Shown: positions 33,011 to 44,816 of the stretch, one piece after another | How positions within the stretch are numbered: the stretch's first letter is position 1 | How the letters are laid out: each line of letters starts with the position of its first letter | Source: Larix kaempferi | Lineage: Eukaryota > Streptophyta > Pinopsida > Pinales > Pinaceae | Reading direction: 5' to 3' | NCBI GenBank assembly: GCA_027924585.1 | Contig: BSBM01000486.1 | Span: 41,782,501 to 41,846,500 of the forward strand | Length of the DNA stretch: 64,000 nt | Made by a program: the position numbers and the translations under genes | Notes under the pieces: generated by a model | What the model was told of the DNA's origin: nothing | The model's input: the letters and a program-made list of their open reading frames with translations, nothing else | Databases searched by the model: none

Positions 33011-36000
33011 CAAAATGGAAATCGCGTCGAAACGGATCGACGAGAATTGACAAGTCCGCTGAAATGGGTCGGAGCAAAATCGATAAGTCTGCTGAAATAG
33101 GGAAATTTGAGCAGTTTTCCAGGAAGATTTGGAGGTGCTAGAAATTGGAAGGGGGCAATCTCCCTTGACCCCTGTCGTCCCCCTGAGACTGTCGTTTATT
33201 GTGAGTAAATTTTATGGTATCAACATGATGGAAATGTTGCATAGTGCATTAGACAATTTGGCAAGTTGTGAATTATAAAAAGGATGAAAGGGACCAATAA
33301 TGGACATTGGTGCCTTGGATAAAAATGCATCCAATGTATTATGGTTAGTAATATATGCAATTTCAATTGCGAGGAAGAGCAATGGAAGCTCTTGATTATC
33401 AAAGATGGATATTGTATTCCATACAAGAATGCTCAACAAGTAGTGGAATTTCCATGTGGCTCATGATAGTGACATGGTGGGCATGCAAACGCTGCTAATT
33501 GGGGAATGGGGCATTCCCATGTATGAATCAAGTATGTGGTTCAAAATTGTAGAAAATATTTCCATGAGAATGGAAAGAAAGTATCACATTTGAATGAGGT
33601 GCAAGGGCATACAATGGACCTTGAAAGACTCCATATGGAGTTGGAATTGAACAATTGTAGTGCTCATAAGTGCAAGGAAGTCCAAGAAAGGTCAAGATGG
33701 TCTTGACCATAATTTCTTAAAACAATATGAGCAGCAAGTCATTATGATCATAGTGCAATGACAACTATTGCAGTGATTAAGGAAAGCTACATAGGGCCAT
33801 TAATATGGTTGCAACATAAATTGGAGAATAATCTCCAAAGGGAAATATTGATAAAAAGGGAAATCTCTCACCTTGAACTATTTATGTTTATAACATAAAA
33901 ATTGCATGCTTGGAAAGTAGTAAGTAGGAATGTTATACATGAATATATGTATTGAATTGCCGCTTGGTGAGAAAATCATAGCTAAGGATTCCTTGTGTGC
34001 TTGCTAGAGAGGCCATGAAATTGGATCAGCTATGATGTGGAAGGGAAATTCCATGCTATGATGAGGGATTGGAAAGGGAGAATTCCTTAACTCCTCTCTT
34101 ACTATTGAAATTATATTTTTTTTCAGAAAATTATGGCATAGAAACGCTGAAAATGAAAGAGATTAGATAGATGAAATACATATGCACTAGTGAGCATGCT
34201 ACTAGGTATTTCATAGTGCATGAAGAGATGTTTATTACATGTATATGAGGTTGCATGTTGGTAAAACTAGTAAGGTTTTGCATATGCAGTGAGATACTTA
34301 GAACAATCATGGTGGTTAATAATCATTATTGGTGTTGGTATGGGTTGCAGGACCAAAGACAACAAAAGCATGGCTAAAATGTACATGATGTTGTTGCACG
34401 TGACCAACAACCCTATGAGAAAGGTCAGTGCAACAAATATGTGATCACGAGGATTGATGGAAGGATTGTGTAGTCCTTGGTAAGAGGCCAGATCGATGAG
34501 GTAACACCAAATATGCTAATGGGAGCCATGCAAGTATGTTTTCTTGTGCAAATGGTACAAGTGTTGAAAGGGAATTGGGTAAGAATCCCTTGAGCCATGT
34601 GTAATAATTGTAAAATGGTATGCATGTAAGATGAAAGCATTAATATGAAAGTAGATCATGCCATGTGTATGTTGGTTATGGGTTGATAACCAAGCAAGTG
34701 AGGACTTATGGTCCTGTCATGGTAGTGCTTGCTATGTGAGGTAGTCATGGTTAGGCCATAATATGATTGAATGCATAGTATTCATGAATTAATGCAAGGT
34801 GGCATTGAGGGGATGTGCATTAAAATATTTTATAAATCCGTGGTTGCATGAAGTGAATGCACATTAAAAGATAAGGTAAATGTTGTAAATGTGCATGCAT
34901 GAGTGTGGGTGCACATGTTGTGATGCATTGCATGAATGCACAGGGGTGGTGTATGTGTTATTGCAGACTAAATAATGGATGAGATGATGAATTGATGATA
35001 CTTATGGGATCATTTCATGAGCTGCTATGAATGCAAGAGAGTAAGTGCATGAAGAATGTAGTCATGATTGATGGGATTCAAGAATGCTCTGTGGAAGGGC
35101 AGAGTTGTATAAATGATATGGCTGTGAAGTAATGAGTATCTAAAGTTTCATTTAAATTGCATAAATGATGTGACTGTACTTTGCAATTTTAGTATGATAA
35201 TGATTCACATGAAGTAAATGAGTTTTGGTGATATTGAGATGTTAATAGCTGGAAGTGTTTGAATTATGGAGTATTATAATTCTGAAAATGCTTCAGTGAC
35301 TGTTGCAGCAATGAAATATTATATGCATAGAGACTTACAAAGTGTTTGGCTGATTGAAGTTTTAGATTTCAGGTAGATTGTTTTGGGCATAGCAATGTGG
35401 GTAAGTCCATGATGAAGGTTGGAATCTACCATGTGAAAGAGCCAAACCTCAGGAGAAGGATCTCATGGTTGTAAAAATAGTTTATGTACAAAAGGATCTC
35501 ATGGTTGTAAAAATAATTTATGTACAAAACATATTGTCAATTTTAGACTTGTAGATTTTAGATTTGAGAATTTGCTGATAATTGCTAATCATCGTTGGCT
35601 TGCATAGAACTGTGTCGGGAGGACGTGTTGTAAGTGGATGTTCATGTATGGTAACAAGCATAAATCCATAATGGACATAGTGATGCCACTTACAGGATCT
35701 AAATGATATGAGGATGGCCTCATGGTTAAATGAATCAATTTTTGTAGGAGACATAATTATAAATTCATACTGAATTTAATTATTAATGGCATTGATGGGT
35801 TATGGAACAAACATATTTGAATTTTATTGTTAAATGTTGTTGACTGTTTGGCTATTTGATAAGTGTTCCAGGGAGATACATTGCAGGAAGACCATGTGTG
35901 ATGGCTTGCAGGAGCCAAACTCCATGGGAAGGACCCCATGCTTTGGAAATGGGTTTCGGGTGAAACGCCATTGTATATTTTAAGGATGGCATCTCAACTG

Positions 36001-37456
36001 AACTGCATGTTGGAAAACCATGTGAGTGAGATGGTAAAATTATGCCAAGAAGGAATATGTGGGTTATGGAACGTGAAAAGATTGGGGTGGCAAACCGAAG
36101 GACTATCGACTCAAAGAAGGGAGCCCCCATTCTCCACAAATGAAGAGAGAATACATCTGAAAAGGGATAAGTATTATGTAACCCTAGCTAAGAACATGCA
36201 TGTCTAATTATTAGGGTTAATATGTAGAGCATGTTCTATCTTATTTATATTATTTCAGACTGCTTGAGTGTGATTAGGGCCTACATGGCTCACATCGGAA
36301 ATGGGTGCACACCTTTCGGGTGTTGGGTTATGTTAAGGGTGTCAATATTGACTACACCTTAATGGAATGGACACATTCCTGGTGTTTCAATGTTTGAAAG
36401 AGAATCCTGTGAAATATGTTACAATTTTAGAGCAACAATACCGATGAGGTTGCTTATCCATCTTACGTTGTCAGCTTAAACAGATGAAATTTGGTGCTGC
36501 ACACTGAAGAAGCAAAATGAAAGGTTGTCGTGAGGGGTTGTGGTGGAAGGGTTGTTTTGGAGGTATTGATGAAGGGTTGTTGTATGCCTAATAAACCCAG
36601 TTGGTGTACTGGTTTGGAATTAGTTACTTGGATGTTGTGGAGGTATTGATGAAGGGTTTTTGTATGCCTAATAAACCCAGTCGGTGTATTGGTTTGGCAT
36701 TAGTTACTTGGATGTTGTGGAGGTATTGATGAAGGGTTGTTGTATGCCTAATAAACCCAGTCGATGTACTGGTTTGGCATTAGTTACTTGGATGTTGTGG
36801 AGGTATTGGTGAAGGGATGTTATATGCCTATGGATCCATAGTAGAGCCTTGACCTAGAAATGGTCGTGGTGCAGTTTCCTTCCATTGGATGATGACCCAG
36901 ACGGATGTGTTGGCTTGGCAATGGAGAGGGAAAACCAGGTATGGGATTGGTTTGGCACCACCAATCCCTAATAAACCCAGTCGGAGTACTAGTTCGACAT
37001 TGACTATTTGGATGGCGTGGAGTAGCCTATGTGCTAGCCAACATCCAATTCCACAGGTGATCCCAAGGCTTGTAAAGTAAAGCAGGACCCTGTGGACCAG
37101 AGAGGAAATGTCCAATACAGATAAGTATTTAATTTTCAATCATTTGTTATTTTGGATAATGAAAATTTAATGAAAAAATATTATGACAACCAAGCTGATA
37201 CATTATTGTTTATGTGTTGGAAACCTGGGTCATTGCAGGAAGCAAGAAGCCTTGAAGGCATCCTAAGGATGCATCTGGACATGTGACTATCCTAGAAATC
37301 TCTGTATGAGCAGCAATGATAAGAATGGTGCTAGTGGACATGTGTGGGTCCTAACAGCCAAAGGTTCCGTGGACAAACCATGGGGAGGGGATTCCCTGAT
37401 GGAAGAAGCCTTGGATAGACCTTAGACACTAAGTGTGATAGCCAAAACAAGAAAGA
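33011..37456 (+). other. Leader of element P, non-coding
   Basis: AT-rich sequence homologous to the M leader. The segment near 34560-34600 is the empty counterpart of the CACTA insertion site. From about 34640 to 37139 it is the complement of 37457-39210. It includes an 80-bp tandem array (36551-36830). 37140-37456 matches the complement of about 1010-1260 and forms the loop between the inverted arms. No gene is seen. Confidence 0.6.
36551..36830 (+). repeat. 80-bp tandem repeat, three full copies and a partial
   Basis: Units beginning GTTGTGGAGGTATTGATGAA start at 36634, 36714 and 36794, and a slightly longer one at about 36551. Each contains TAATAAACCCAGTCGGTGTA, a motif also present once in the neighbouring leader at about 36967. 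The array is absent from the M leader and from the 37457-39210 copy, so it expanded only here. Confidence 0.93.
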
Positions 37457-39210
37457 GAAAATTGAATACTTATATGTATTGGACATTTCCTTACTGGTCC
37501 ATAGGGTCCTGCTTTACTTTACAAGCCTTGGGATCACATGTGGAATTGGATGTTGGCTAGCCCGCAGTACACTACACGCCATCCAAATAGTCAATTCCAA
37601 GCCAGTACACCGACTGGGTTTATCAGGCATTGGTGGTGCCAAACCAGTCCCATACCTAGTTTTCCCTCTCAATTTCCAAGCCAACACATCCGTTTGGGTC
37701 ATCATCCAATGGAAGGAAACTGCACCACGACCATTCCAGGTCAAGTCTCTACTACGGATCCATAGGCATGCATCAACATTTCACACGACAACAACCCTTC
37801 GTACACATAACAACCCTTCATACACATAGAAACCCTTCCCCACAACCCCTCATAACACCCTCTTCACTTTGATTCATTAGTGTGCAACACCAAACTGTAT
37901 CTGTTCAAGATGACAACATAATAGGGGTAAGTAGGCTCATTAGTGCTACTGCTCTGAAATTGTAAACATATAACATTCACTATCAAATATTGAAACACCA
38001 AGAATGCGTCCATTCCTTTAGGGTGTAGTCAATATTGATAACCCTAACATAACTCATCACTATAAAGGTGTGCACCCCCTTTCCAATGTGAACTATGCAG
38101 GCCCTAATCATACTTCAAGTAGTCTGAAATAATATAATAAAATAGAACATGCTATTCATATTAACACTATTAATCAGACATGTATATTTTTAGCTAGGGT
38201 TTACAGAACACTTATCCACTTGGCAGGTGCATCTTCGCTTTATTTGCGAGGAATGGGGGCTCCCTTCTCTAAGTTGAAAGTCCCTCGGTTTGACACCTCA
38301 TTCCCTTTTATGTTCCATAACCCACATATGTCTCACTGACATAACCTTTACCATCTCACTCATATTGTTTACCAATCATGCAGTACAGATGAGACATCCT
38401 CATGTCATTTGGCTCTTGTAAGTGGAACCACCCTGTCCATTAGGGTTTAGGCTTGCTTCCATATCATATGCATCTACCTACAACATGTCCCTTTGATACA
38501 GTTCAAAATTAGCCAAACAACCATTAGAAATTGATTAGAAAAATTCTAAATCTGAGATTTGTAAATCTACTTTCCTGTAGCAATTATCAATCTTACAAAT
38601 CTGAATTTACAAATATGTTTCTAGAAACCTAGGGTCTGTTACCACAATGCAAACTTTCCCCACAATGTGTCCCTTTGAAACCATTCCAGGCTTCCATACC
38701 CAAGGCATTTCTGTCTAAGATCAAATCATTTATACAACTTTGTCCTTCCACAGGGCATTCTGGCAGCCCTCTCATCATGACTACTTCCACATAATCCTTC
38801 ATGCACTCACAACAGTTCACAAAATGATTTCAGAACTACCACTAATTCATCATTTCCTCTGTTATCTGATTATAATGAACACATGCATAACACCACCATG
38901 CATTCACACATTGCATCTCACATGTGCACACATACCCATGCATGCACATTCACAACATTCACATAATCCTTTGATGTACATTCTCTCCATGCATAACCAC
39001 AGATTTACAAAATCTTCCGATGTACACCTACCCTTCCAAACACATATGGCCCTAATCATGACTATCTCACTTAGCATGCATGACCATACAAGACCCTGAG
39101 CCCTTACTTGCTTGGTTATTAAACTCATAACCAACCTATGCAAAAGGCATGATGCAATTTCATATGAATGCATTCTAACATTTAACAGTCACATGGTAGA
39201 AGGTTCTTTG
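37457..39210 (-). repeat. Inverted copy of the gypsy leader, right arm of a long palindrome
   Basis: 37457-39210 matches 1264-3018 in the same orientation and the complement of 34640-37139. The junction at 37457 joins leader sequence to its own complement after a loop of about 320 bases. The right break at 39210 falls after GGTAGAAGGTTCTTTGC, where M continues differently. The many short frames (for example 38740-39099) also occur in the M copy only as non-coding sequence. Confidence 0.85.
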
Positions 39211-40276
39211 CCCATTTTCATGTACACTGGTACTTCCTTAATTGATATATTTTCTGGTACTTCAAATGCAACGTTTTCTGTTTGTAGCCACTTCTTAAGC
39301 TAAATGGCCATTTGACTAAAACTTGAACAAAATATCAAATACAACACCTTCTCCGACAGGAAGAAAAAATAAAATTGTTTGACAAATGTCTTCAATGTCT
39401 TTTATTTTCCTTCTTGTCCCTGTTTTCTTGTTACCATGAGTCAATAATATTGTTCTATTCCTATATATGTTTGTCGGTGACTATTCAATATTTATGCATC
39501 ATGCCATCCATTCAAGCTGGAATCATGTTCTTTTCAATTTCATGTTTCTCTTTCTAACACAAAAATTTGAATTTAGTTACTCAATGAATATAAATACTAA
39601 CCTGATAAAAACTAGAAAAAAAGATTTCATAATCTCTGCAAGAACCAACTGCTTCAAACATATACATTTGTTCACAACTATTTCTTGGATATGCCATGTA
39701 TCTTTAATTTCATCTAAAACCATGTTCTGCTCAATTCCATGTTTGCTTTTCCACGATACAAATCTTGTAATTTTCCTCCCTCCATGTATATAGATACTAA
39801 CTTAATTAAAAAATGAAAACAATTTTCATGATATGTCGAATGACCAATGCCTTCGCAAATGGATGCATACTTCCTTTGCAGTGTGTCTGGCAACACAATA
39901 TTGCATAATGCCATTGTTTATAGTTTTATTTTGCTTCCATTTTCCACTCTGTATACAAATACATAATTGTTTTTTCTTCTGATGAATTTGCATATACACA
40001 CTCTATTGGCATTTATAGAATCTAATTGACAATGGCCTATTCCAATCTGCGGGAAACAATGCTCAACAACTGTGCCATACTATCTACGACAACAATTTGA
40101 AAATCTGTTTTGCTGAAAGATGGGGCAATTTTGCTTTTACAATTTTGTATCTATGAACAAGCAAATACAAAGACAAAAAAATCAGATTGCAGTCTCGAAG
40201 GAGCCTTTTTCACTTTTTGTTTTTTATGTTGCTGGAAAAAAAACTCGGTCAATTTTTTTTTGGTTCTTGTTGGGGA
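39211..40276. repeat. Old AT-rich repeat block, left flank of copia element C
   Basis: Diverged units share TTC-ATGTTT-CTTT, ACACAAAAATTTG or ACAAATCTTG, and ATGTATATAGATACTAAC. Similar wording resumes right of the copia element at about 47463-47660 (TTTATTTTGGTTTTCCAC, GTATACAAAC). The copia element therefore lies inside this block. No gene is seen. Confidence 0.5.
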
Positions 40277-40829
40277 TGTTAATTTTTGAGCATTAATTCA
40301 ATATACTCTAGGATCTTTACTGAGAGAATAACATGTACATCATATCAAGCATATCAATCACACCAAGCAATCATATGAGACAATAGACACATAGAGTTTC
40401 ACTGGGGAAAACCATAAAGGTGAAAAACCCCACAACTTCCTCAGAGATAGAAAGAGAAATGATACAACCCAAGTACAAGAGATAGTCCTCCTAGTAGCTA
40501 CTCCTCCTTCCTCACTTGTGCGCCACTTTCCGATGAGTGTAGAAGTCAATAATGAGACGAGAAAATAGAGTGCCTCCCGCACTCTATTTATACATGACCT
40601 GACCTTCCTAATAAACTAGCAGGGCCGACTTGTATAACTCAGTCTAATAACCCATGGTAATACTAATCAGGGCCGACCCCACACTTGGTGGTCTAATAAC
40701 CCATTACATGCAATTTGCGACACTTGTCAATACAAATGATGACACTTCTGTATAGAGGAATAATAACATCTCTATAGGAGTACAATATACATAGGTGAAA
40801 TACATTCCGAAGTTACAATTACATCAACA
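40277..40829 (-). repeat. 3' LTR of copia element C
   Basis: Mate of 46911-47462 with scattered differences. Borders are set by the shared block, the purine tract on its right and the TG...CA ends. A TATA box (complement of CTATTTATA) lies near 40580. Confidence 0.95.
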
Positions 40830-40838
40830 CTCCCTCTT
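40830..40838 (-). promoter_or_regulatory. Polypurine tract of copia element C
   Basis: The complement reads AAGAGGGAG directly before the TGTTGATG start of the 3' LTR. This is the plus-strand primer of reverse transcription. Confidence 0.85.
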
Positions 40839-41074
40839 AACTAGGAAGGTATTTCTCGACACAAATCTGCTAGCACAAGCTTCTTCTCTGGATCATCGTC
40901 ACTGGATCATCGTCATCGTCATGACTGCTGCTATCTCAATCAATCTCTAATCTACTCGTCATAGGAAGTTCTACAGAGCCAGTCCTTTTTCATACTGGAT
41001 GTAGGCCCACCACCTGTAGGTCTTCATCATCACTGACCATACTGTGGATCCCAGGACTAATAACGTGCGTCAAC

Positions 41075-41620
41075 AAAACCTCGAAAGAGCATCCCAGGAA
41101 TTTTACGAGCACACAGCTCAACCTATCGGATCTCCCAGGATCTTTTACATGTGACTGTCACAAAACCTTAAAAGAGTGTCTTTCCCAGCAAGATCTCTAA
41201 AGAGCATCCGAGGCCTTTTACGTGTCTAGCACAACCTGTCCGGATCTCCATGACTTATTACATGTGACCCCTACCACAAAACCTTAAAAGAGTGTCTTGC
41301 CAAGCAATATCTCTAAAGAGCATTTGAGGCCTTTTACGTGACTAGCACAACCTGTCCAGATCTCTAGGACTTATTACATGTGGTCCCCACAAAACCGTAA
41401 AAGAGTGTCTTCCCAAGAAAGATCTCTAAAGATCATCTGAGGCTTTTTACGTGACTAGCACAACCCGTCTAGATCTCTAGGACGTATTACATGTGGTCTA
41501 ACAAAACCTTAAAAGAGTGTCTTGCCAAGCAAGATATCTAAAGAGCATCTGAGGCCTTTTACGTGACTAGCACAACCTATCTAGATCTCCAGGACTTATT
41601 ACATGCTACCCTTGCACAAC
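41075..41620 (-). repeat. 115-bp tandem array in the 3' region of copia element C
   Basis: Four full units and one partial share AAAACCTTAAAAGAGTGTCTT, AAGATCTCTAAAGAGCATC, GGCCTTTTACGTGACTAGCA and TTATTACATGTG. It lies between RNase H and the 3' LTR, outside any coding frame. Confidence 0.92.
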
Positions 41621-41639
41621 CTGTCCACGACCACAAAGT

Positions 41640-42200
41640 ATCAACCTGATACTCACCATACATCATCCTGATGTACATCATCACATGATCAACCTGATCA
41701 TTATCATGGCATCATCCTGATGCATATCATCTGGAGAAACATCCTGAAGCTCGTCATCCATGATCATCCTGATCATATAATGCATCCACCTGATGCATAC
41801 CAAGTATCTACCTGATACATATCATCATACATCATATACCTGATCATACAATGTATCCACTTGATACATATCATCATACATGATCTACCTGATCATACAA
41901 TGTATCCACCTGATACATATCATCATACATGATCTACCTCATCATACAATGTATCCACCTGATCATACAATGTATCCACCTGATACATATCATCATACAT
42001 GATCTACCTCATCATAAAATGTATCCACCTGATACATATACAAATCCATGATCCAACTGATCATATCAAGCATCCAACATGATGCATATACATATACATG
42101 ATCCAACTGATCATAAAAAGCATCCAACATGATGCATATACATATACATGATCCAACTGATCATAACAAGCATCCAACATGATGCATATATAGAGCAGTA
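41640..42200 (-). repeat. 46-50-bp tandem arrays (CTGATCAT-rich) in the 3' region of copia element C
   Basis: Two related arrays. The first repeats CATCATACATGATCTACCTG then ATCATACAATGTATCCAC. The second, at about 42050-42190, repeats CATCCAACATGATGCATATA then CATATACATGATCCAACTG. ATGAT and ATCAT words on both strands give local dyad symmetry. Function unknown. Confidence 0.9.
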
Positions 42201-42330
42201 ACTGGAGCATCGTCCTGATGCTCATCATCCAGCGCTTACATCCATAGCCATGGGAAGGATCCTCCTCTTACCATTCTTGGAATGGCTCCTGCAAATGTAT
42301 CCATCACTTCTTCCTCGAACTGTCGTCAAT

Positions 42331-43788
42331 CTAAAGAACACCAAGCCTCTCTCTGAAGTACTCAAACTTCACTCTGGCTAGTGGTTTCATCAACACATTT
42401 GCAACCTGCTCATCCGTCGCAACATATAGGAGCTTCACTGCTCCTCTCTGCACCATATCCCCGATATAGTGATATTTGATCTCAATGTGCTTCGACCTAT
42501 CATGGAACACCGGGTTCTCAGACAACTTCACAAAACTCTGGTTGGCACAAAAGATACCAGTAACATCCAACGGGAGATCGAATAACTCAGACAGTAGCTT
42601 CCGGAGCCATACTGCCTCACAACTAGTTGAACAGGCTGCAACATACTCTGCCTCGTCTGTACTCAGTGCTACACAGGACTGCTTCCTGCTAAACCAAGAG
42701 ATCACACCTGATCCCATATTGAAGCAACACCCAAATGTGCTCTTCCTATTTGCAGCACTGCCTGCCCAGTCCGAATCAACATAACCCTGTAGGTTAAACT
42801 TTTGATTCGCATCATACTTGAGCCCACAATCAGTTGTACCCTTCAAGTACCTCAGAATATGCTTTACAGCAACCAGGTGAACACCTTTGGGATCCATCGG
42901 GAACTGGCTCAATGTGTTCACCGCAAAGCAAATATATGGTCTAGTGTTTGTTAGGTACATCAAGGACCCAATCATCTGATGATACACAGTGACATCAACC
43001 GGATCAGATGAAGCATCACACGAAAGCTTCAGGTTCGATGCCATAGGTGTGGCCATGGCCTTGCAGTCCATCATCCCGAACCTCTTCAGGATCTCTACTG
43101 CATACTTCCCTTGTCCAAGGAATATTCCATCTGCACTCTGCCACACCTCCATGCCTAGAAAATAGTACATCATCCCCAAGTCCTTCATCTCAAACTCGGC
43201 AACAAGCTTCCTCTTGGTATCGGCAATCAGTCCATCCTCACCTGTTACAAACAGGTCATCTACATAAAAAAGTAGTATCACGGGATTGCATTCCTCAACC
43301 TTGTAGTAAAGGTTGGAATCCACTTTACTCTTGGTAAAGCCCAAACTGGATAGAAAGCTGTCTATCCTACCATACCAAGTCCTAGGAGCTTGCTTCAAGC
43401 CATACAAGGCTTTCTTCAACTTGCACACATATGACTCCCTGTCATGTGTCTCAAAACCAAGTGGCTGCTCCACATACACTTCCTCCTCGACTACACCATT
43501 CAAGAAAGTTGTCTTGACATCCATCTGGTGTATCTTCCATTTCATCACTACAACCAGGGCAAGTACTGATCTGATGGAAGTGTACCTGGCTACAGGAGAA
43601 AAAGTTTCTTCATAGTCTATTCCCTCTTTCTGGGAGAAGCCACGAGCTACAAATATTGCTTTGTACTTTTCTATGCTGCCATCTGCAGCATGCTTGATCT
43701 TGTAGATCCACTTGGAAGTCACAACAGACTTCCCTTTAGGTCTTGGGACTACATCCCAAACATCATTCTTCATGATCGACTGTCCCAA
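42331..43788 (-). pseudogene. Copia C reverse transcriptase and RNase H region
   Basis: An uninterrupted 480-codon stretch of the polyprotein. Order: KWIYKIK and FVARGFSQKEGIDYEETFSP (RT fingers), MDVKTTFLNG, QAPRTWY, the catalytic FYVDDLFVTG, then YLTNTRPYICFAVN and RYLKGTTDCG, and RNase H with YVDSDWAGSAANRKSTFG and LSTDEAEYVA. It ends with KPLARVKFEYFRERLGVL as in other copia polyproteins. All visible catalytic Asp and Glu residues are present. It copies the element RNA into DNA. It is cut off from the upstream domains by a frameshift: a 29-bp tandem duplication at about 43760-43815 (CCCAAACATCATTCTTCATG repeated). Confidence 0.92.
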
Positions 43789-43798
43789 ACATCATTCT

Positions 43799-44173
43799 TC
43801 ATGATCGACTGGTATTCCTTGACCATGGCATCCTTCCTTTTTTTTTTTTTTTCGCTGCTTCTTCATAACTAGAAGGTTCTTTGTTCATAATATCACAGAG
43901 TAGGGCAACATAGCTGGTATGAGATCTAGTCTTCTTCCTTTCTCTATGTTCTTCTTCTGGAATGCCATACCTTTCTGCATCTTGAATGAGCTCTCTAGCC
44001 CATGCAGGTTTCCTCTTGTGAGAGTTCTTCTCACATGGTGGATCTACAGGTTCTTGCGTATCTTCAACTTCACGATCTGCTTCTGGAATTGATTCAATCA
44101 TGATGGTGTCTTGGAATCTGTTTTCCTTTGGTTCTTCATGATCCTCAACAGGTGCCTTCTGAGTCCTCATCAA
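43799..44173 (-). pseudogene. Copia C integrase-RT linker segment (shifted frame)
   Basis: This frame holds the acidic, proline-containing linker between integrase and RT (EDHEEPKENRFQD, WARELIQDAERYGIPEEE, EPSSYEEAA) and then a Lys run from an expanded T/A homopolymer at 43838-43855. It connects to the integrase frame by a shift near 44160 and to the RT frame by the homopolymer and the 29-bp duplication. The homopolymer length is likely to vary between copies or sequencing reads. Confidence 0.85.
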
Positions 44174-44810
44174 ATGTTACATCCCTGCTGACATCAATCT
44201 TCTTGAACCTTGAAAAGTATATTCTGTAAGCCTTCGAGCTTTCACTGTACCTCACAAAGATGCCCTTCTTTCCTGAAGGAACTAGCTTTGTCCTCTTTTC
44301 CTTTGGAACATGAGTGTATATTGAACAACCAAATATTCTGAGATGGTTGACTTCAGGTTTCTTACCAGAGAAGACCTCTTCTGGTGTCTTGTTGTCCAAT
44401 ATCTTGTGAGGTGTTATGTTCTGCACATATACAGGTGTCCTAGCTGCTTCTACCCAAAGATGCATAGGCAGATCCTGGTCATGCAGCATTGCCCATGCTG
44501 CTTCCATGATTGTTCTATTCTTCCTTTCTGCAACTCCATTCTGTTGTGGATTGTAGGGAGCAGTCAACTCCCTCTTAATCCCTGAATCACTGCATAACTT
44601 CTTGAAATCACCTGAAGTGAATTCTCCGCCATTGTCAGATCTGAATGTCTTGATCTTCTTATTAGTTTGATTTTCCATCAAGGCTTTGAATTCCTTGAAC
44701 TTATCAAACACTTCATCTTTGTTCTTCAAGAAGTAAACCCAAGTCTTCCTAGAGAAATCATCAATGAAAGAGACATAGTATACATACCCACTTAGAGAAC
44801 TGGATGACAT
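44145..44810 (-). pseudogene. Copia C integrase catalytic core
   Basis: It continues in the same frame as the upstream gag-protease segment after a TGA at 44817-44819. The catalytic triad can be followed: Asp in HSDV (before the stop), SDNGGEFTSG, and the Glu of NGVAERKNRTIMEAA. YVSFIDDFSRKTWVYFLK is the expected copia wording, and RIFGCSIYTHVPKEKR and IFVRYSE mark the C-terminal part. It inserts the element DNA into the genome. The TGA replaces a codon in the conserved stretch after HSDV, so the intact domain is not made. Confidence 0.92.
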
Positions 44811-44816
44811 CAGAAC

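Larger units (their letters stand above)
31168..37456 (+). mobile_element. Gypsy-like element P: 5' LTR, PBS and leader, truncated
   Basis: Order on the plus strand: LTR (31168-32454), primer binding site (from 32458), GC-rich array (32690-33010), long leader to 37456. The leader is the same family as M, in opposite orientation. At 37457 it breaks into an inverted copy of leader sequence, so gag and pol are not present here. An LTR of the same family in the same orientation lies at 63513-64000+. It could be the far end of this element after heavy nested insertion, but the two LTR starts are clearly diverged, so it is more likely separate. Confidence 0.65.

Noticed and set aside
32511-33077. 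188-codon minus-strand frame
   Set aside because: Product of the 33-36-bp CG-rich array; the peptide is a repeat of the array unit.
41640-42200. CRISPR-like array
   Set aside because: Units are contiguous with no unique spacers of constant length, and the sequence is a plant retroelement.
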